The position numbers and the translations under genes are program-made. Positions 1 through 10,564 of a stretch of DNA of 64,000 bases are shown piece after piece. Origin of the DNA: Diaminobutyricimonas aerilata (GTDB lineage Bacteria > Actinomycetota > Actinomycetes > Actinomycetales > Microbacteriaceae); the NCBI RefSeq assembly GCF_002797715.1, contig NZ_PGFF01000001.1:2317304-2381303 (forward strand), in the 5' to 3' direction. How positions within the stretch are numbered: position 1 is the stretch's first letter; every line of letters starts with the position of its first letter. The notes beneath the pieces are model-generated. The model saw only the letters and a program-made list of their open reading frames with translations. It had not been told where the DNA came from and did no database searches.

Positions 1-464
1 CCGGTGAAGGGGTGGCGTGGATCGACGACATCGACACCCCGATCAGCGCGTTCACCGCCCACGCCCTCACCTGCGACGCCGACACGTCCACCATCGTGCT
101 GGGCGCGAACGGCGAAGTGCTCCACCTCGGTCGGAGGGAGCGCCTCTTCACCGCCGCGCAACGTCGGGCCCTCGCTGTCCGAGACGGTGGCTGCGTCTGG
201 CCCGGCTGCACAGCCCCACCGTCGTGGTGTCACGCGCACCACATCGTCGAATGGAGCGACAACGGCCCCACCGACGTGAACAACGGGGTGCTGCTGTGCC
301 CCGCGCATCACACGATGCTGCACGCCAGCACCTACCGGCTCCGGATGATCCGCGGCAAACCGCACCTGCTCGCCCCACCCCACATCGACCGAGAACAGCA
401 GTGGCGCCCCGTCGGACGACAACGTGCAACCATGCGCGCCCCCGCCACCGCGAGATCCCGCTAA
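1..464 (+). CDS. HNH endonuclease-domain protein (DUF222 type), 3' part
   Basis: The gene enters from the left edge (frame begins at base 3) and about 153 C-terminal residues are visible to a TAA stop. A classic HNH/zinc module is present: CVWPGC, then CHAHHIVEW, then a run ending LLCPAHH, giving paired cysteines and the catalytic His-His. In Microbacteriaceae this C-terminal layout is typical of the multi-copy DUF222-HNH proteins, whose biological role is unproven although a metal-dependent nuclease activity is expected. The tail after the HNH module (HIDREQQWRP) is also typical of that group. It converges on ispG with about 54 bases between stops and no obvious terminator hairpin. The DUF222 domain itself would lie outside the window, so the full family assignment is inferred. 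Confidence 0.85.
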   Translation, partial: GEGVAWIDDIDTPISAFTAHALTCDADTSTIVLGANGEVLHLGRRERLFTAAQRRALAVRDGGCVWPGCTAPPSWCHAHHIVEWSDNGPTDVNNGVLLCPAHHTMLHASTYRLRMIRGKPHLLAPPHIDREQQWRPVGRQRATMRAPATARSR

Positions 465-518
465 GCCCCACGCTCGCCGCGCCCGTCCGAGCGCCGCGCA
501 GACGCCGCCCGGCGAAGG

Positions 519-1667
519 TCAGACGGTGACGACCTCGGGGGTGCCGGTCTCGCTCGCGGGCATCTCGGCCGCGAGGCGGTTCGCCTCGTCGATGAGCGTC
601 TGCACGATCTCCGACTCGGGGACCGTCTTGATGACCTCGCCCTTGACGAAGATCTGGCCCTTGCCGTTGCCGGAGGCGACACCGAGGTCCGCCTCGCGGG
701 CCTCGCCCGGTCCGTTCACGACGCAGCCCATGACCGCGACGCGCAGCGGCACCGTCATGCCCTGCAGGCCCTCCGTCACGCTGTCGGCGAGGGAGTACAC
801 GTCGACCTGGGCGCGGCCGCACGACGGGCACGACACGATCTCGAGCTTGCGCTCGCGCAGATTGAGCGACTGCAGGATCTGCAGGCCCACCTTGACCTCC
901 TCCGCGGGAGGGGCGGAGAGCGAGACGCGGATGGTGTCGCCGATGCCCTCCGACAGCAGGATGCCGAACGCGGTGGCGGACTTGATGGTGCCCTGGAACG
1001 CGGGGCCGGCCTCGGTCACGCCGAGGTGGAGCGGCCAGTCCCCACGCTGGGCGAGCAACCGGTACGCCTGCACCATGATCACCGGGTCGTTGTGCTTGAC
1101 CGAGATCTTGAAGTCGTGGAAGTCGTGCTCCTCGAACAGGCTCGCCTCCCAGACGGCGCTCTCGACGAGCGCCTCCGGGGTCGCCTTGCCGTACTTCTGG
1201 AGCAGTCGAGGGTCGAGCGATCCGGCGTTGACGCCGATGCGCAGTGAGACGCCCGCATCCTTCGCCGCCTTCGCGATCGCGCCGACCTGGTCGTCGAACT
1301 TGCGGATGTTGCCCGGGTTCACGCGCACGGCCGCGCATCCGGCGTCGATCGCCTGGAAGACGTACTTCGGCTGGAAGTGGATGTCGGCGATGACCGGGAT
1401 CTGGCTCTTCTTCGCGATGATCGGCAACGCGTCGGCGTCGTCCTGGCTCGGCACGGCGACGCGCACGATGTCGCAACCGGACGCGGTGAGCTCGGCGATC
1501 TGCTGGAGGGTCGCGTTGATGTTCGTGGTGGGCGTCGTGGTCATCGACTGCACGCTCACGGGTGCGTCACCACCGACCAGCACCTTGCCGACCTTGATCT
1601 GGCGGGACTTGCGTCGGGGGGCGAGCACCTCCGGCTTGCGGGGCATTCCGATGTTCACTGCGGGCAC
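519..1667 (-). CDS. ispG: 4-hydroxy-3-methylbut-2-enyl diphosphate synthase (flavodoxin type)
   Basis: IspG (GcpE) converts 2-C-methylerythritol 2,4-cyclodiphosphate to HMBPP, the sixth step of the MEP isoprenoid pathway, using a [4Fe-4S] cluster. The 382-residue length is normal for the short bacterial form. The TIM-barrel part starts near [11 protein letters not shown], a family hallmark, and the C-terminal cluster-binding region shows CPSCGR followed later by CVVNGPGEA. The start is placed at GTG 1667 (MPAVNIGMP by homology). A GTG at 1658 has a better-spaced GAGGGG upstream and is an alternative. It is the last gene of the fkpA-dxr-rseP-ispG direction, separated from the protease by 66 bases; dxr, an M50 protease and ispG are commonly clustered in Actinobacteria. 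Confidence 0.96.
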   Translation of the reverse strand: MPAVNIGMPRKPEVLAPRRKSRQIKVGKVLVGGDAPVSVQSMTTTPTTNINATLQQIAELTASGCDIVRVAVPSQDDADALPIIAKKSQIPVIADIHFQPKYVFQAIDAGCAAVRVNPGNIRKFDDQVGAIAKAAKDAGVSLRIGVNAGSLDPRLLQKYGKATPEALVESAVWEASLFEEHDFHDFKISVKHNDPVIMVQAYRLLAQRGDWPLHLGVTEAGPAFQGTIKSATAFGILLSEGIGDTIRVSLSAPPAEEVKVGLQILQSLNLRERKLEIVSCPSCGRAQVDVYSLADSVTEGLQGMTVPLRVAVMGCVVNGPGEAREADLGVASGNGKGQIFVKGEVIKTVPESEIVQTLIDEANRLAAEMPASETGTPEVVTV

Positions 1668-1733
1668 CCCCTCAGCCTACGCGCGAGGCGGTGAACGGAT
1701 GCTGTGGTGCGCGCGTCGGACGGGTGGCGTCCG

Positions 1734-3056
1734 CTAGCCGACCAGGGTGATGGGCTTGACGATGTCGGCGTAGATGAGCAGCACGCTCATGCCGCCGAGC
1801 AGGATCACGACCGCGAAGGTCAGCGGGATGATCTTCGCGGTGTCGACGGGGCCCGGATCGGGTCGGCGGAAGAGCTTCGCGAACCCGCGCCGGATCGCCT
1901 CCCACAGCGCGCCGGCGACGTGTCCGCCGTCGAGCGGCATCAGCGGGATGAGGTTGAACACGAACAGCGCCACGTTGAGCGAGGCGAGCAGACCGATGAG
2001 CGCGGCGACGCGATCGGCGACCGGCGCGGTGTCGATGCTCGCGATCTCGCCGGCGAGACGACCCACCCCGACGACCGAGACGGGACCGTTGGGGTCGCGC
2101 TCCTCGCTGCCGAACGCCGCGTTCCACACGTCGATGAGTCGCTGCGGCAGGTTGAGGATGAGCTGACCGACCCGCACGACGTTGTCGCCGACCGCGGGAA
2201 GCACCTCGGTGATCGGCTGTCGCACGTTCTCGGTCGCGGCACCGATGCCGACGAAGCCGACGTCCTGGGTGATGGGCTCCCCCGCGGCGTCGGTGCGCAC
2301 CTGTCCATCCGCGTCGAACGCGTAGCGCTCCGACAGCAGCGGCGTCACCTCGAGGTCCACCTGCTCGCCGTCGCGCTCGACGACGACCGCGAGTGGTTCG
2401 TCGGGCGATTCGCGGATGATCTCGGTCGCCTGCTGCCACGACGTGATGCCGGTGCCGTCGATGCTCACCAGCCGGTCCCCCGGCCGGATGCCGGCCTCCG
2501 CCCCGGGCGCGGCCGGATCGTCGGCGGCGCACTCCTGCCGCTCGCTCGTCGCCGGAAGCACGCACGCGCTCACCGATCCGACGGTCGTGCTGAGCTGGGC
2601 GACGCCGAAGCCCATGAGCAGCACGCCGTAGAGCACGACGGCGATCACGAGGTTCATGAACGGTCCGCCGAGCATGATGACGATGCGCTTGAGCACCGGG
2701 AGCTTGTAGAAGACCCGCTGCTCCTCGCCCGGCGTGATGGTCTGGGCTGAGGCGTCCCGCGCATCCTGCACGAGGGTCTGGAAGAACCCGGTGCTCGCCG
2801 TGCGGGCCATGCCGCCGGGGCGCGTGGGCGGGAACATGCCGGCCATCGAGATGTATCCGCCGAGCGGGAGCGCCTTGACGCCGTACTCGGTCTCGCCGCG
2901 GCGCCGCGACCAGAGCGTCGGGCCGAAGCCGATCATGTACTGGCCGACCTTGACCCCGAACAGTTTCGCGGGCACGAGGTGGCCGATCTCGTGCAGGCCG
3001 ATGGAGACACCGAGCCCCACGACGACGACGAGGATACCGACGACGTAGAGGAGCAC
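1734..3056 (-). CDS. Site-2 (M50) intramembrane zinc protease, RseP/Rip1-like
   Basis: Membrane metalloprotease expected to cleave anti-sigma factors or other transmembrane substrates in regulated intramembrane proteolysis. About 440 residues. The first helix carries the zinc-binding HEIGH motif (His22, Glu23, His26 from the chosen start). A PDZ domain lies in the middle (around GIRPGDRLVSIDG), and the C-terminal helix has the third ligand motif MPLDGGH. A cytoplasmic proline/arginine loop (FPPTRPGGMARTAS) follows the first helices, as in actinobacterial Rip1. The start is taken as GTG 3056 because AGGTGG sits five bases upstream. GTG 3065 (adding three residues) and an ATG further out are alternatives. 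It lies between dxr and ispG in the same direction, as in other actinobacteria, but about 1.9 kb of divergent genes separate it from dxr. Confidence 0.93.
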   Translation of the reverse strand: MLLYVVGILVVVVGLGVSIGLHEIGHLVPAKLFGVKVGQYMIGFGPTLWSRRRGETEYGVKALPLGGYISMAGMFPPTRPGGMARTASTGFFQTLVQDARDASAQTITPGEEQRVFYKLPVLKRIVIMLGGPFMNLVIAVVLYGVLLMGFGVAQLSTTVGSVSACVLPATSERQECAADDPAAPGAEAGIRPGDRLVSIDGTGITSWQQATEIIRESPDEPLAVVVERDGEQVDLEVTPLLSERYAFDADGQVRTDAAGEPITQDVGFVGIGAATENVRQPITEVLPAVGDNVVRVGQLILNLPQRLIDVWNAAFGSEERDPNGPVSVVGVGRLAGEIASIDTAPVADRVAALIGLLASLNVALFVFNLIPLMPLDGGHVAGALWEAIRRGFAKLFRRPDPGPVDTAKIIPLTFAVVILLGGMSVLLIYADIVKPITLVG

Positions 3057-3144
3057 CGATTCCACCTGCTCAGCGTAGGGGCAGCCACCTCCGAGCATGC
3101 TGCGGACCGGTCCCCCGATGGTCCTCCGATGGGGGGACACGGCC

Positions 3145-3150
3145 TACCAT
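3145..3150 (+). promoter_or_regulatory. -10-like hexamer of a possible leaderless promoter for the kinase gene
   Basis: TACCAT (TAnnnT pattern) lies seven bases before the ATG at 3158. No Shine-Dalgarno sequence precedes that ATG at usable spacing, so a transcript beginning at or near the start codon is plausible. No convincing -35 was picked out. The same layout recurs at several genes in this window. Confidence 0.4.
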
Positions 3151-3157
3151 GAGCCCC

Positions 3158-4428
<1,271 letters not shown>

Positions 4429-4432
<4 letters not shown>

Positions 4433-4920
4433 GACGACGACTGACGCTCGCCGCCGCGACCGCGGCGATGACGGCGGCTCTGCTCGCCGGCTGCGCCGCG
4501 AACCCCTACCCCGCCGAGACCGCGGACGCGTTGCAGCAGAAGGTGCTCACCGTGTCGCAGACGATCGCCGCGGGCGACCTCGCCGCGGCGCGCACCCAGC
4601 TCGACGAACTGCAGGCGAGCATCGACGCGGCCCACGACGACGACCGCCTCACCGCGGATCGACACGACGACATCGCGACCGCGATCGCGCTCGTGCGCGC
4701 CGACCTCGAAGCCACCCTCGCCCAGCAGGCTCAGCAGGCCGCCGAGGCCGAAGCCGCGCGAATCGAGCAGGAGACGGCCCTGCGCGAGCAGGAGGAGGCG
4801 CAGCGTCAGCAGGAGGAGGCGCAGCGCCAGCAGCAGGAGAACGACGACGACGACGAGAAGGGCAAGCCCGAGGGACCGGAGAAGCCCGAGAAGCCGGAGA
4901 AGCCCGAAAAGGGCGACTGA
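4429..4920 (+). CDS. Small lipoprotein with Glu/Gln-rich coiled coil and Pro-Glu-Lys tail
   Basis: Predicted lipoprotein of 163 residues; no family recognised. The N-terminus has a short arginine cluster, a hydrophobic stretch and the lipobox LLAGC with Cys22 as the lipidation site. After that come an alpha-helical region (residues 30-95), a highly charged coiled coil built from EEAQRQQ-type heptads (100-135), an acidic run, and a C-terminal PEKPEKPEK tail that could span or contact peptidoglycan. The GTG start at 4429 overlaps the kinase stop (GTGA) and has AGAGGAG nine bases upstream, so translation is coupled to the kinase. This suggests the lipoprotein works with the kinase outside the cell, for instance as a sensor or substrate, which is inference only. 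It converges with dxr, 35 bases apart. Confidence 0.8.
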
Positions 4921-4955
4921 CGCCGGACCGTCACCTCGACGCGTTCACCGGTGCG

Positions 4956-6038
4956 TCAGCGGGAGCGGGCGATGAGTTCGTCGGCCGCCGCGCGGGCCTC
5001 GCGCTCCGCCTCGAGCACCCCGTCGAGCGTCATCTCCAGCGGGTCGTGGGCGTCGACGACGGCGCGCACGGTATCGACGATGTCGAGGAAGCCGATGCGC
5101 CCGTCGTGGAACGCGTCGACGGCCTGCTCGTTCGCGGCGTTGTACACGGCGGGATAGGTCGCCCCGGCGAGGCCGACCTGCTTGGCGAGTCCCACCGCGG
5201 GGAACGCCTCGTCATCGAGCGGCTCGAACGTCCAGGTGGATGCCGTCGACCAGTCGAGCGGTCGCCCCACCCCGGGCACGCGGTGCGGCCAGTCGAGCCC
5301 GAGGGAGATCGGCAGCTTCATGTCGGGCGGCGAGGCCTGCGCGATGGTCGACCCGTCGACGAACTCGACCATCGAGTGCACGATCGACTGCGGATGCACC
5401 GTGACCTCGATGCGCTCGAAGGGCACGCCGAACAGCAGGTGCGCCTCGATCACCTCGAGGCCCTTGTTCACGAGCGTCGCCGAGTTCGTGGTGATGACCC
5501 GGCCCATGTTCCAGGTCGGATGCGCGAGGGCGTCCGACGGCGACACGTTCCTCATCTGCTCCCGGGTGCGGCCGCGGAACGGCCCGCCGGACGCGGTGAC
5601 GACGAGGCGCGCCACCTCGTCCCCCGAGCCGGAGCGCAGGGCCTGCGCGATGGCGGAGTGCTCGGAGTCCACCGGCACGAGTTGTCCGGGTGCGGCCCGC
5701 TCCGTGACGAGCGAACCGCCGACGATGAGGCTCTCCTTGTTCGCGAGAGCGAGCACGCGGCCCTCGTCGAGCGCGGCGAGCGTGGGCGCGAGGCCCACCG
5801 AGCCGGTGATGGCGTTGAGCACGACGTCCGCCTCGACGTCGCGCACGAGCTCAGTGGCCTCCTCGGCGCCGATCGCGATCGCGTCGACGCCGAACCGCCG
5901 CGCCTGCTCGGTCGCGAGTTCCCGGTTGCGACCGGCGGCGACGCCGACGAGTTCGAACCGGTCGGGGTTCTCGGAGATGACCTCGAGGGCCTGCACGCCG
6001 ATCGACCCCGTCGACCCGAGCAGGAGGACGCGGCGCAC
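4956..6038 (-). CDS. dxr: 1-deoxy-D-xylulose 5-phosphate reductoisomerase
   Basis: Dxr (IspC) makes MEP from DXP with NADPH and a divalent metal, the second step of the MEP pathway. The 360-residue protein starts with the NADPH-binding GSTGSIG motif, has LANKESLI in the middle and the substrate-loop region TASGGPFRG, then the conserved stretch HPTWNMG and the [12 protein letters not shown] motif. All are family signatures. The start is GTG 6038, eight bases after the stop of the FKBP lipoprotein gene, implying an fkpA-dxr transcript. With ispG in the same window, two non-adjacent MEP steps are encoded here. Confidence 0.97.
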   Translation of the reverse strand: MRRVLLLGSTGSIGVQALEVISENPDRFELVGVAAGRNRELATEQARRFGVDAIAIGAEEATELVRDVEADVVLNAITGSVGLAPTLAALDEGRVLALANKESLIVGGSLVTERAAPGQLVPVDSEHSAIAQALRSGSGDEVARLVVTASGGPFRGRTREQMRNVSPSDALAHPTWNMGRVITTNSATLVNKGLEVIEAHLLFGVPFERIEVTVHPQSIVHSMVEFVDGSTIAQASPPDMKLPISLGLDWPHRVPGVGRPLDWSTASTWTFEPLDDEAFPAVGLAKQVGLAGATYPAVYNAANEQAVDAFHDGRIGFLDIVDTVRAVVDAHDPLEMTLDGVLEAEREARAAADELIARSR

Positions 6039-6046
6039 GGTGCGGC

Positions 6047-7018
6047 TCAGTTCGTGGCGAGGATGTCGACGACGAAGACGAGCACGCTGTCGCCCTTGAT
6101 GAGCTCGCCGCTCCCGGCCTCGCCGTAGCCCTCGCTCGGCGGGATGACGGCGATCACCTGGGAACCGACCTTCTGGCCGACGAGTGCGGCCTTGAACCCG
6201 GGGATGACGCCGTCGGTCGGGAAGGTGGCGGGTTCGCCGCGCTCCCAGCTGCTGTCGAAGACCTCGTTCGAGTCCCAGATCACGCCCGTGTAGTGCACGG
6301 TGACGCTCGCGCCCTCTTCGACCGTGGGTCCGTCACCGACGATCAGCGGAGCGATCTCGAGTTCCGTCGGTGCCGGCTCGTCCGGGACGGTGATCGTGGG
6401 CGCCCCGTCCTCGTCGAGTTCGACCTTCGGGAACTCGGTCGGAACATCGGCCACCTCGCCCTCGGCGCGCTCGAGGGGCGGGTCGGCGATCGCGACGAGG
6501 TCGGCGATGATGACGGCGGAGCTGCCCTCCTGCACGAGCGGCTGCTGGCTGTTCTCGCCGAAGTCGCCGGACGGCGCGACCGAGACGATGCGCGTGCCGG
6601 CGGGCGAGCACTCGAGCGTCTTCACGATCGCCGGCACGAAGCTCTCGTCGAGGGTGATCTGCTCGGGGGCCGAGCCGTCGTGGCCGCTCGAGAGGATCTC
6701 GTCGCCGGTCGCCCCGTCGAGCAGGGTGATCTCGGCCGTCACGGTGTCGCCCTCGCGGGCGACCGGACCCTCGCCGTCGATGACGACGGTGCGCTGCATC
6801 TTCTCGACGGTGAGCGGGAAGTCGAAGTTGACCTCCGGCTTCGCGCCGAGCTCACCGTCGACGGTCACGCCGTTGGATGCGCCGCCCGCGGCGGGTGCCT
6901 CGCAATTGCCGCCGGAGGTGCTGTCGGCGACATCGCCGCCGCCGCCTCCCGTTGCGGTGCACGCGCTGAGGGTGAGGAGCAGACCCGCCGCGGCGGTGAG
7001 AGCGAGACGGGAACGCAT
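6047..7018 (-). CDS. Lipoprotein with tandem FKBP-type peptidyl-prolyl isomerase domains
   Basis: Secreted, lipid-anchored FKBP-like foldase of 323 residues. The signal sequence ends in LTLSAC (Cys20). A glycine-rich spacer leads to a first FKBP-like unit (about residues 60-190), which keeps the general beta pattern but lacks most rotamase pocket residues, and then a second, typical unit (about 225-323) with [36 protein letters not shown] and IPPSEGYGE. The second unit should be catalytically competent. The first is probably structural or chaperone-like, which is inference. The ATG at 7018 is chosen because it begins the signal peptide, with AAAGAG upstream; longer versions lack a signal sequence at the start. 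It is followed by dxr. Confidence 0.9.
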   Translation of the reverse strand: MRSRLALTAAAGLLLTLSACTATGGGGGDVADSTSGGNCEAPAAGGASNGVTVDGELGAKPEVNFDFPLTVEKMQRTVVIDGEGPVAREGDTVTAEITLLDGATGDEILSSGHDGSAPEQITLDESFVPAIVKTLECSPAGTRIVSVAPSGDFGENSQQPLVQEGSSAVIIADLVAIADPPLERAEGEVADVPTEFPKVELDEDGAPTITVPDEPAPTELEIAPLIVGDGPTVEEGASVTVHYTGVIWDSNEVFDSSWERGEPATFPTDGVIPGFKAALVGQKVGSQVIAVIPPSEGYGEAGSGELIKGDSVLVFVVDILATN

Positions 7019-7101
7019 GGGGGAACTCTTTCGTCGGTCGACACGCAAGGCTCCAGTCTGACAGGCCTCACCTGAAGACGCCCACCGCATCCGCTGCGAC
7101 G

Positions 7102-7107
7102 TAGCCT
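7102..7107 (+). promoter_or_regulatory. -10-like hexamer, leaderless promoter candidate for gabT (copy 1)
   Basis: TAGCCT lies six bases before the ATG at 7114. Spacing of this kind places the transcription start at the A of ATG. The identical hexamer and identical spacing occur before ald (20393). No clear -35 is seen. Confidence 0.45.
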
Positions 7108-7113
7108 GAAGGC

Positions 7114-8439
7114 ATGACGTTCACGGTCCCCCAGCAGCGCCACCTCGTCACCGAACTGCCCGGGCCCCGGTCCCGTGCCCTCCAGGAGCGACGCGAGCGC
7201 TCCGTCAGCCGCGGTGCCGGCACCCTCGCCAACATCTACATGGATCACGGCTCGGGCGCGATCCTCGTCGACGTCGACGGCAACCGCCTCATCGACCTCG
7301 GCTGCGGCATCGGCGTGACCACGATCGGTCACGCCCACCCGGAGATCGCCGCCGCGGCGTCGGAACAGGCGTCGAAGCTCACCCACACCCTGTTCACGGT
7401 GACGCCGTACGAGAACTACGTTCGCGTCGCCGAGAAGCTCGCCGAGATCACCCCGGGCGACTTCGAGAAGCACTCGATCCTCGTGAACTCGGGCGCTGAG
7501 GCGGTGGAGAACGCCGTCAAGATCGCCCGCAAGTACACGGGCCGGCGCGCGATCGTCGCCCTCGACCACGCCTTCCACGGCCGTACCAACCTCACGATGC
7601 AGATGACCTACCGGCCGTGGCCGGAGCGGGCCGGCATGGGCCCCTTCCCCGGCGAGATCTACTCGGTGCCGGTGAGCTATCCCTTCCGGGACGGGCTGAG
7701 CGGCGAGGAGGCGGCGGAGCGGACGATCGACTACATCCGCACCCACATCGGGGCGACGGAGGTCGCCGCCTTCTTCGTCGAACCGATCCAGGGCGACGGC
7801 GGCATCGTCATTCCCGCGCCGGGCTTCTTCCAGCGCATCGCGGAGTTCTGCGCGGAGAACGGCATCGTGTTCGTCGCCGACGAGATCCAGGCGGGCATCG
7901 CGCGCACCGGCACCTGGTACTCGATCGAGCACCACCCGGGCGTCGTTCCGGACCTCGTGACGAGTGCGAAGGGCATCGCGGGCGGGTTCCCGCTCGCCGC
8001 GGTCACCGGTCGCGCCGAGATCATGGATGCGGTGCAGCCCGGCGGAATCGGCGGCACCTTCGGCGGCAACCCGGTGTCGACGGCGGCGGCCCTCGCCGTG
8101 TTCGACCTCATCGAGCGCGAGGATCTGCTGGGCGAGGCGCGGCGCGTCGAGCGCGCGCTGCAGGCGCGGATCGGCGATTGGGCGGACCGCTTCGACGTGG
8201 TGGGCGAGGTGCGCGGCAAGGGCGCCATGTTCGGCGTCGAACTCGTGAAGCCCGGCACCCGCACCCCGAACCCGGAGGCGCTGCAGGCGGTGCTCACGCA
8301 CGCGACGACCAACGGCGTCATCGCCCTCGACGCCGGCAGCTGGGACTCGGTGCTGCGCATCATGCCGAGCGTCGTGATCAGCGAAGAACTCATCGACGAC
8401 GCCGCCTCGGTGCTCGAGGAGGCGCTCGAGCGTCTCTGA
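7114..8439 (+). CDS. gabT: 4-aminobutyrate--2-oxoglutarate transaminase, copy 1
   Basis: Class III PLP aminotransferase of 441 residues, expected to convert GABA plus 2-oxoglutarate to succinate semialdehyde plus glutamate. Visible landmarks are the N-terminal PGPRSRALQERR region typical of actinobacterial GabT, NSGAEAVENAVKIARKYTGR around the cofactor phosphate site, FHGRTNLTM, the PLP aspartate in FVADEIQAGIARTG, the Schiff-base lysine in TSAKGIAGGFPL, and GGTFGGNPV. A second, clearly paralogous gabT lies at 12327. The gene has a leaderless promoter candidate and is closed by a strong terminator hairpin. Related omega-amino acid substrates (5-aminovalerate, beta-alanine) cannot be excluded. 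Confidence 0.93.
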   Translation: MTFTVPQQRHLVTELPGPRSRALQERRERSVSRGAGTLANIYMDHGSGAILVDVDGNRLIDLGCGIGVTTIGHAHPEIAAAASEQASKLTHTLFTVTPYENYVRVAEKLAEITPGDFEKHSILVNSGAEAVENAVKIARKYTGRRAIVALDHAFHGRTNLTMQMTYRPWPERAGMGPFPGEIYSVPVSYPFRDGLSGEEAAERTIDYIRTHIGATEVAAFFVEPIQGDGGIVIPAPGFFQRIAEFCAENGIVFVADEIQAGIARTGTWYSIEHHPGVVPDLVTSAKGIAGGFPLAAVTGRAEIMDAVQPGGIGGTFGGNPVSTAAALAVFDLIEREDLLGEARRVERALQARIGDWADRFDVVGEVRGKGAMFGVELVKPGTRTPNPEALQAVLTHATTNGVIALDAGSWDSVLRIMPSVVISEELIDDAASVLEEALERL

Positions 8440-8447
8440 ACGACGTG

Positions 8448-8482
8448 AACGGCCCCGCGGATCGAGCATCCGCGGGGCCGTT
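8448..8482. terminator. Bidirectional intrinsic terminator between gabT and the PepSY gene
   Basis: A perfect 15-base inverted repeat (AACGGCCCCGCGGAT and its complement) with a 5-base loop sits between two convergent stop codons. The stem is very GC-rich. A few T residues follow on one side and A residues on the other, so it can serve both transcripts. Confidence 0.85.
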
Positions 8483-8495
8483 CCGTCGAGTGGGG

Positions 8496-9173
8496 TCAGC
8501 GGCCGGAGGGCACGACCGCGAAGGACTCGTCGAGCTCGACCTCGACCTCCGTGCCGTCCGCGAGGCGCACCTCGACCTCGAAGGCGTGGTCGGCGTCGTC
8601 GCTGCGGTCGACGTCGACGACCTCGCCGCCGCCGGTCTCGGCGAGCGCCGCGTCGGCCGCGCGGGCGATCTCGTCGTCGGTGAGGGGTTCGAGAGTCGTC
8701 GAGCCGGTGGCGTCGTCGGTCGTATCGGTCGCATCGCCTTCGTGCTGGTCGGCGTCCGCCGCGTCGCCGTCGCGGCCGTCGTCCCCGCGGTCGACCGCGA
8801 CGACCTCGTAGTCACCGTCGAGCAGCACGTCGATCTCTCGGCCGTCGGGCCGGGTGATCTCGAGCTCGAAGCCGCCCCCGTCGCGACGCTCGGAGTCGGT
8901 CACGCTGCCGTCGCCGACCTCGGCGAGCGCCACCTCGCTCGCGCGGTCGAGCGCGTCGCCGGCGAGGGCGTCGTCGTCGTTCTCGGAGAGGGCCCACGCG
9001 GTACCGGCGCCGCCGAGCACGAGCACGCCCGCGGCGAGCGAGCCGATCCAGATGACGCGCTTGCGCGAACGCCGCCGCTCCGAGCCCTCCGTCGACGGGG
9101 TCGTCGCGTGGACCTCGGTGGCGGCGGACTCGTTGGGGGTGGACTGGGGCTGGGGTGTCGTCTCATCGGTCAT
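8496..9173 (-). CDS. Membrane-anchored protein with two PepSY-like domains
   Basis: 225-residue protein with a cytoplasmic Thr/Ser/Glu-rich N-terminus, an arginine cluster (RRRSRKR) and one transmembrane helix (about residues 45-68). Outside the membrane lie two repeats of the PepSY type. Each has an alpha helix ending in a small-residue pattern (DALDRASEVALAEVG; IARAADAALAETGGG) and then two or three beta strands (FELEITRPDGREIDVLLD; FEVEVRLADGTEVEVELDESF). PepSY modules often inhibit proteases or accompany envelope-stress sensors. The start at ATG 9173 is supported by GAGGGTGGAG just upstream. It follows the histidine kinase gene and has its own candidate response-regulator boxes, so it is likely a target of that system. 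Confidence 0.85.
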   Translation of the reverse strand: MTDETTPQPQSTPNESAATEVHATTPSTEGSERRRSRKRVIWIGSLAAGVLVLGGAGTAWALSENDDDALAGDALDRASEVALAEVGDGSVTDSERRDGGGFELEITRPDGREIDVLLDGDYEVVAVDRGDDGRDGDAADADQHEGDATDTTDDATGSTTLEPLTDDEIARAADAALAETGGGEVVDVDRSDDADHAFEVEVRLADGTEVEVELDESFAVVPSGR

Positions 9174-9196
9174 GGCTCCACCCTCGCGGGCGGGCA

Positions 9197-9224
9197 CTGA
9201 AGCGCGGCTGAAGCGACCTGAAGG
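9197..9224. promoter_or_regulatory. Direct-repeat boxes upstream of the PepSY gene
   Basis: CTGAAGCG at 9197 and again at 9208, then CTGAAGG at 9218: three copies of a CTGAAG core at 11- and 10-base spacing, directly upstream of the PepSY start codon. The same CTGAAGCG pair at 11-base spacing occurs before the response-regulator gene. Tandem half-sites one helical turn apart are what OmpR/PhoB-type regulators bind. Confidence 0.55.
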
Positions 9225-9229
9225 CGCGT

Positions 9230-10561
9230 TCAGCCGGCCGACGACGGGAGCGTGACGCGGAAACGCGCCCCGCCCAGGGGCGAAGTCTCCACCCGTGCCG
9301 CTCCCCCGTGGGCGCGCGCCACGTCGGCGACGATCGCGAGTCCCAGTCCCGAGCCGCCCGCGTCGCGCGCGCGTGCCTCGTCGAGGCGCACGAACCGCTC
9401 GAACACCCGCGCGCGCTCCGACTCGGGAATCCCGGCGCCGTCGTCGTCGACGATCAGCTCCACGTGGGCGCCGAGGTCGGTGAGCGCGACGTCGACCCGG
9501 GTCACCGCGTGCCGCCGCGCGTTGTCGACGAGGTTGCGCACGAGCCGCCCGAGCAGCTGCGGTTCACCGTCCACCCGCGCCGCACCGATGCCGCGGCCGT
9601 CGACCCGAACGCGCTGGTCGGTCCGGCTGCGCTCCACCTCGGCGAGCACGAGGTCGTCGAGGTCCACGGCGCCCGTGGGCAGGGCGCGGCCGCGCTCGTC
9701 GAGGCGACTGAGCAGCAGCAGCCCGTCGACGAGCTGCTGCAGGCGCTCCCCCTCCTCGAGCACGGCATCGGCGAGTTCACGGCCGGGAACCCGCTCGGGG
9801 TGCGCGTACGCCACCTCGGCGAATTGCCGCATGGAGGCGAGCGGAGAGCGCAGCTCGTGCGCCGCGTCGGAGACGAACCGGCGCTGTGCGCGCTGTGCGG
9901 CCTCGAGCCGGTCGAGCATCCCGTTCATCGTGCCGGCGAGCCGGGCGATCTCGTCGCCCGACGCGGGCTCGGGCACGCGGCGCTCGAGGTCGTCGGAGCC
10001 GATGCGGTCGACCTCGGCCCGGATGCGCTCGACCGGCGCGAGGGCGCGCCCGACCACGATCCAGGTCGTCGCCGCGACCAGCATGGCGAGCACCGGCGCG
10101 GCGAGTGCGAGCAGCCAGGTCGTCGTCGACACCGCGTCGTCGACCTCCTCGAGGCTGCGCGCGACCACGAGGTCGTACTCCTCGCCGGCGATCTCGACCT
10201 CGTCGCGCACCAGCACGTGCTTCTCGCCGTCGATCCGGATCGTCGTGTCGCCCGCGTCGGGCACCCGCGGCGGGTCGTCGCCGTCCCCGTCGCCGTCGCT
10301 CTGCGACACCACCTCGCCGTCGCGGCTCAACAGGGCGACCCCCTCGACGTCCTCGGGCAGCTCCGGTCGTCCGCTGCGCTCCAGACCGCTCGCGATGCCC
10401 TCGAGCTGCTGCTCGGCGGCGAGCTCGACGGTCTCGGTGAGCGAGCCGTCGAGCAGGGCGACGAAGCCTGCGGAGCCGGCGAGCAGCGCGAGCGCGACCA
10501 CGACGGTCGCCCCCGCGGTGGCGCGGAACCGCATCGAGGCGCTGCGACGGAAGCCCCGCAT
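9230..10561 (-). CDS. Sensor histidine kinase of a two-component system
   Basis: 443-residue membrane sensor kinase. A transmembrane helix near residues 15-38 and another near 148-172 bracket an extracytoplasmic sensor domain of about 110 residues that contains an acidic Asp-Gly run (SDGDGDGDD). Then come a HAMP linker (GRALAPVERIRAEVDRIG), the dimerisation/phosphoacceptor site HELRSPLASM, and a HATPase domain with N-box RNLVDNARRHA, G1 DDDGAGIP and G2 GGSGLGLAIV. It is translated from the same transcript as the regulator upstream (three bases apart). The acidic sensor loop hints at cations or cationic peptides as the signal, which is inference. The PepSY gene downstream is a probable output. 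Confidence 0.94.
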   Translation of the reverse strand: MRGFRRSASMRFRATAGATVVVALALLAGSAGFVALLDGSLTETVELAAEQQLEGIASGLERSGRPELPEDVEGVALLSRDGEVVSQSDGDGDGDDPPRVPDAGDTTIRIDGEKHVLVRDEVEIAGEEYDLVVARSLEEVDDAVSTTTWLLALAAPVLAMLVAATTWIVVGRALAPVERIRAEVDRIGSDDLERRVPEPASGDEIARLAGTMNGMLDRLEAAQRAQRRFVSDAAHELRSPLASMRQFAEVAYAHPERVPGRELADAVLEEGERLQQLVDGLLLLSRLDERGRALPTGAVDLDDLVLAEVERSRTDQRVRVDGRGIGAARVDGEPQLLGRLVRNLVDNARRHAVTRVDVALTDLGAHVELIVDDDGAGIPESERARVFERFVRLDEARARDAGGSGLGLAIVADVARAHGGAARVETSPLGGARFRVTLPSSAG

Positions 10562-10564
10562 CCG

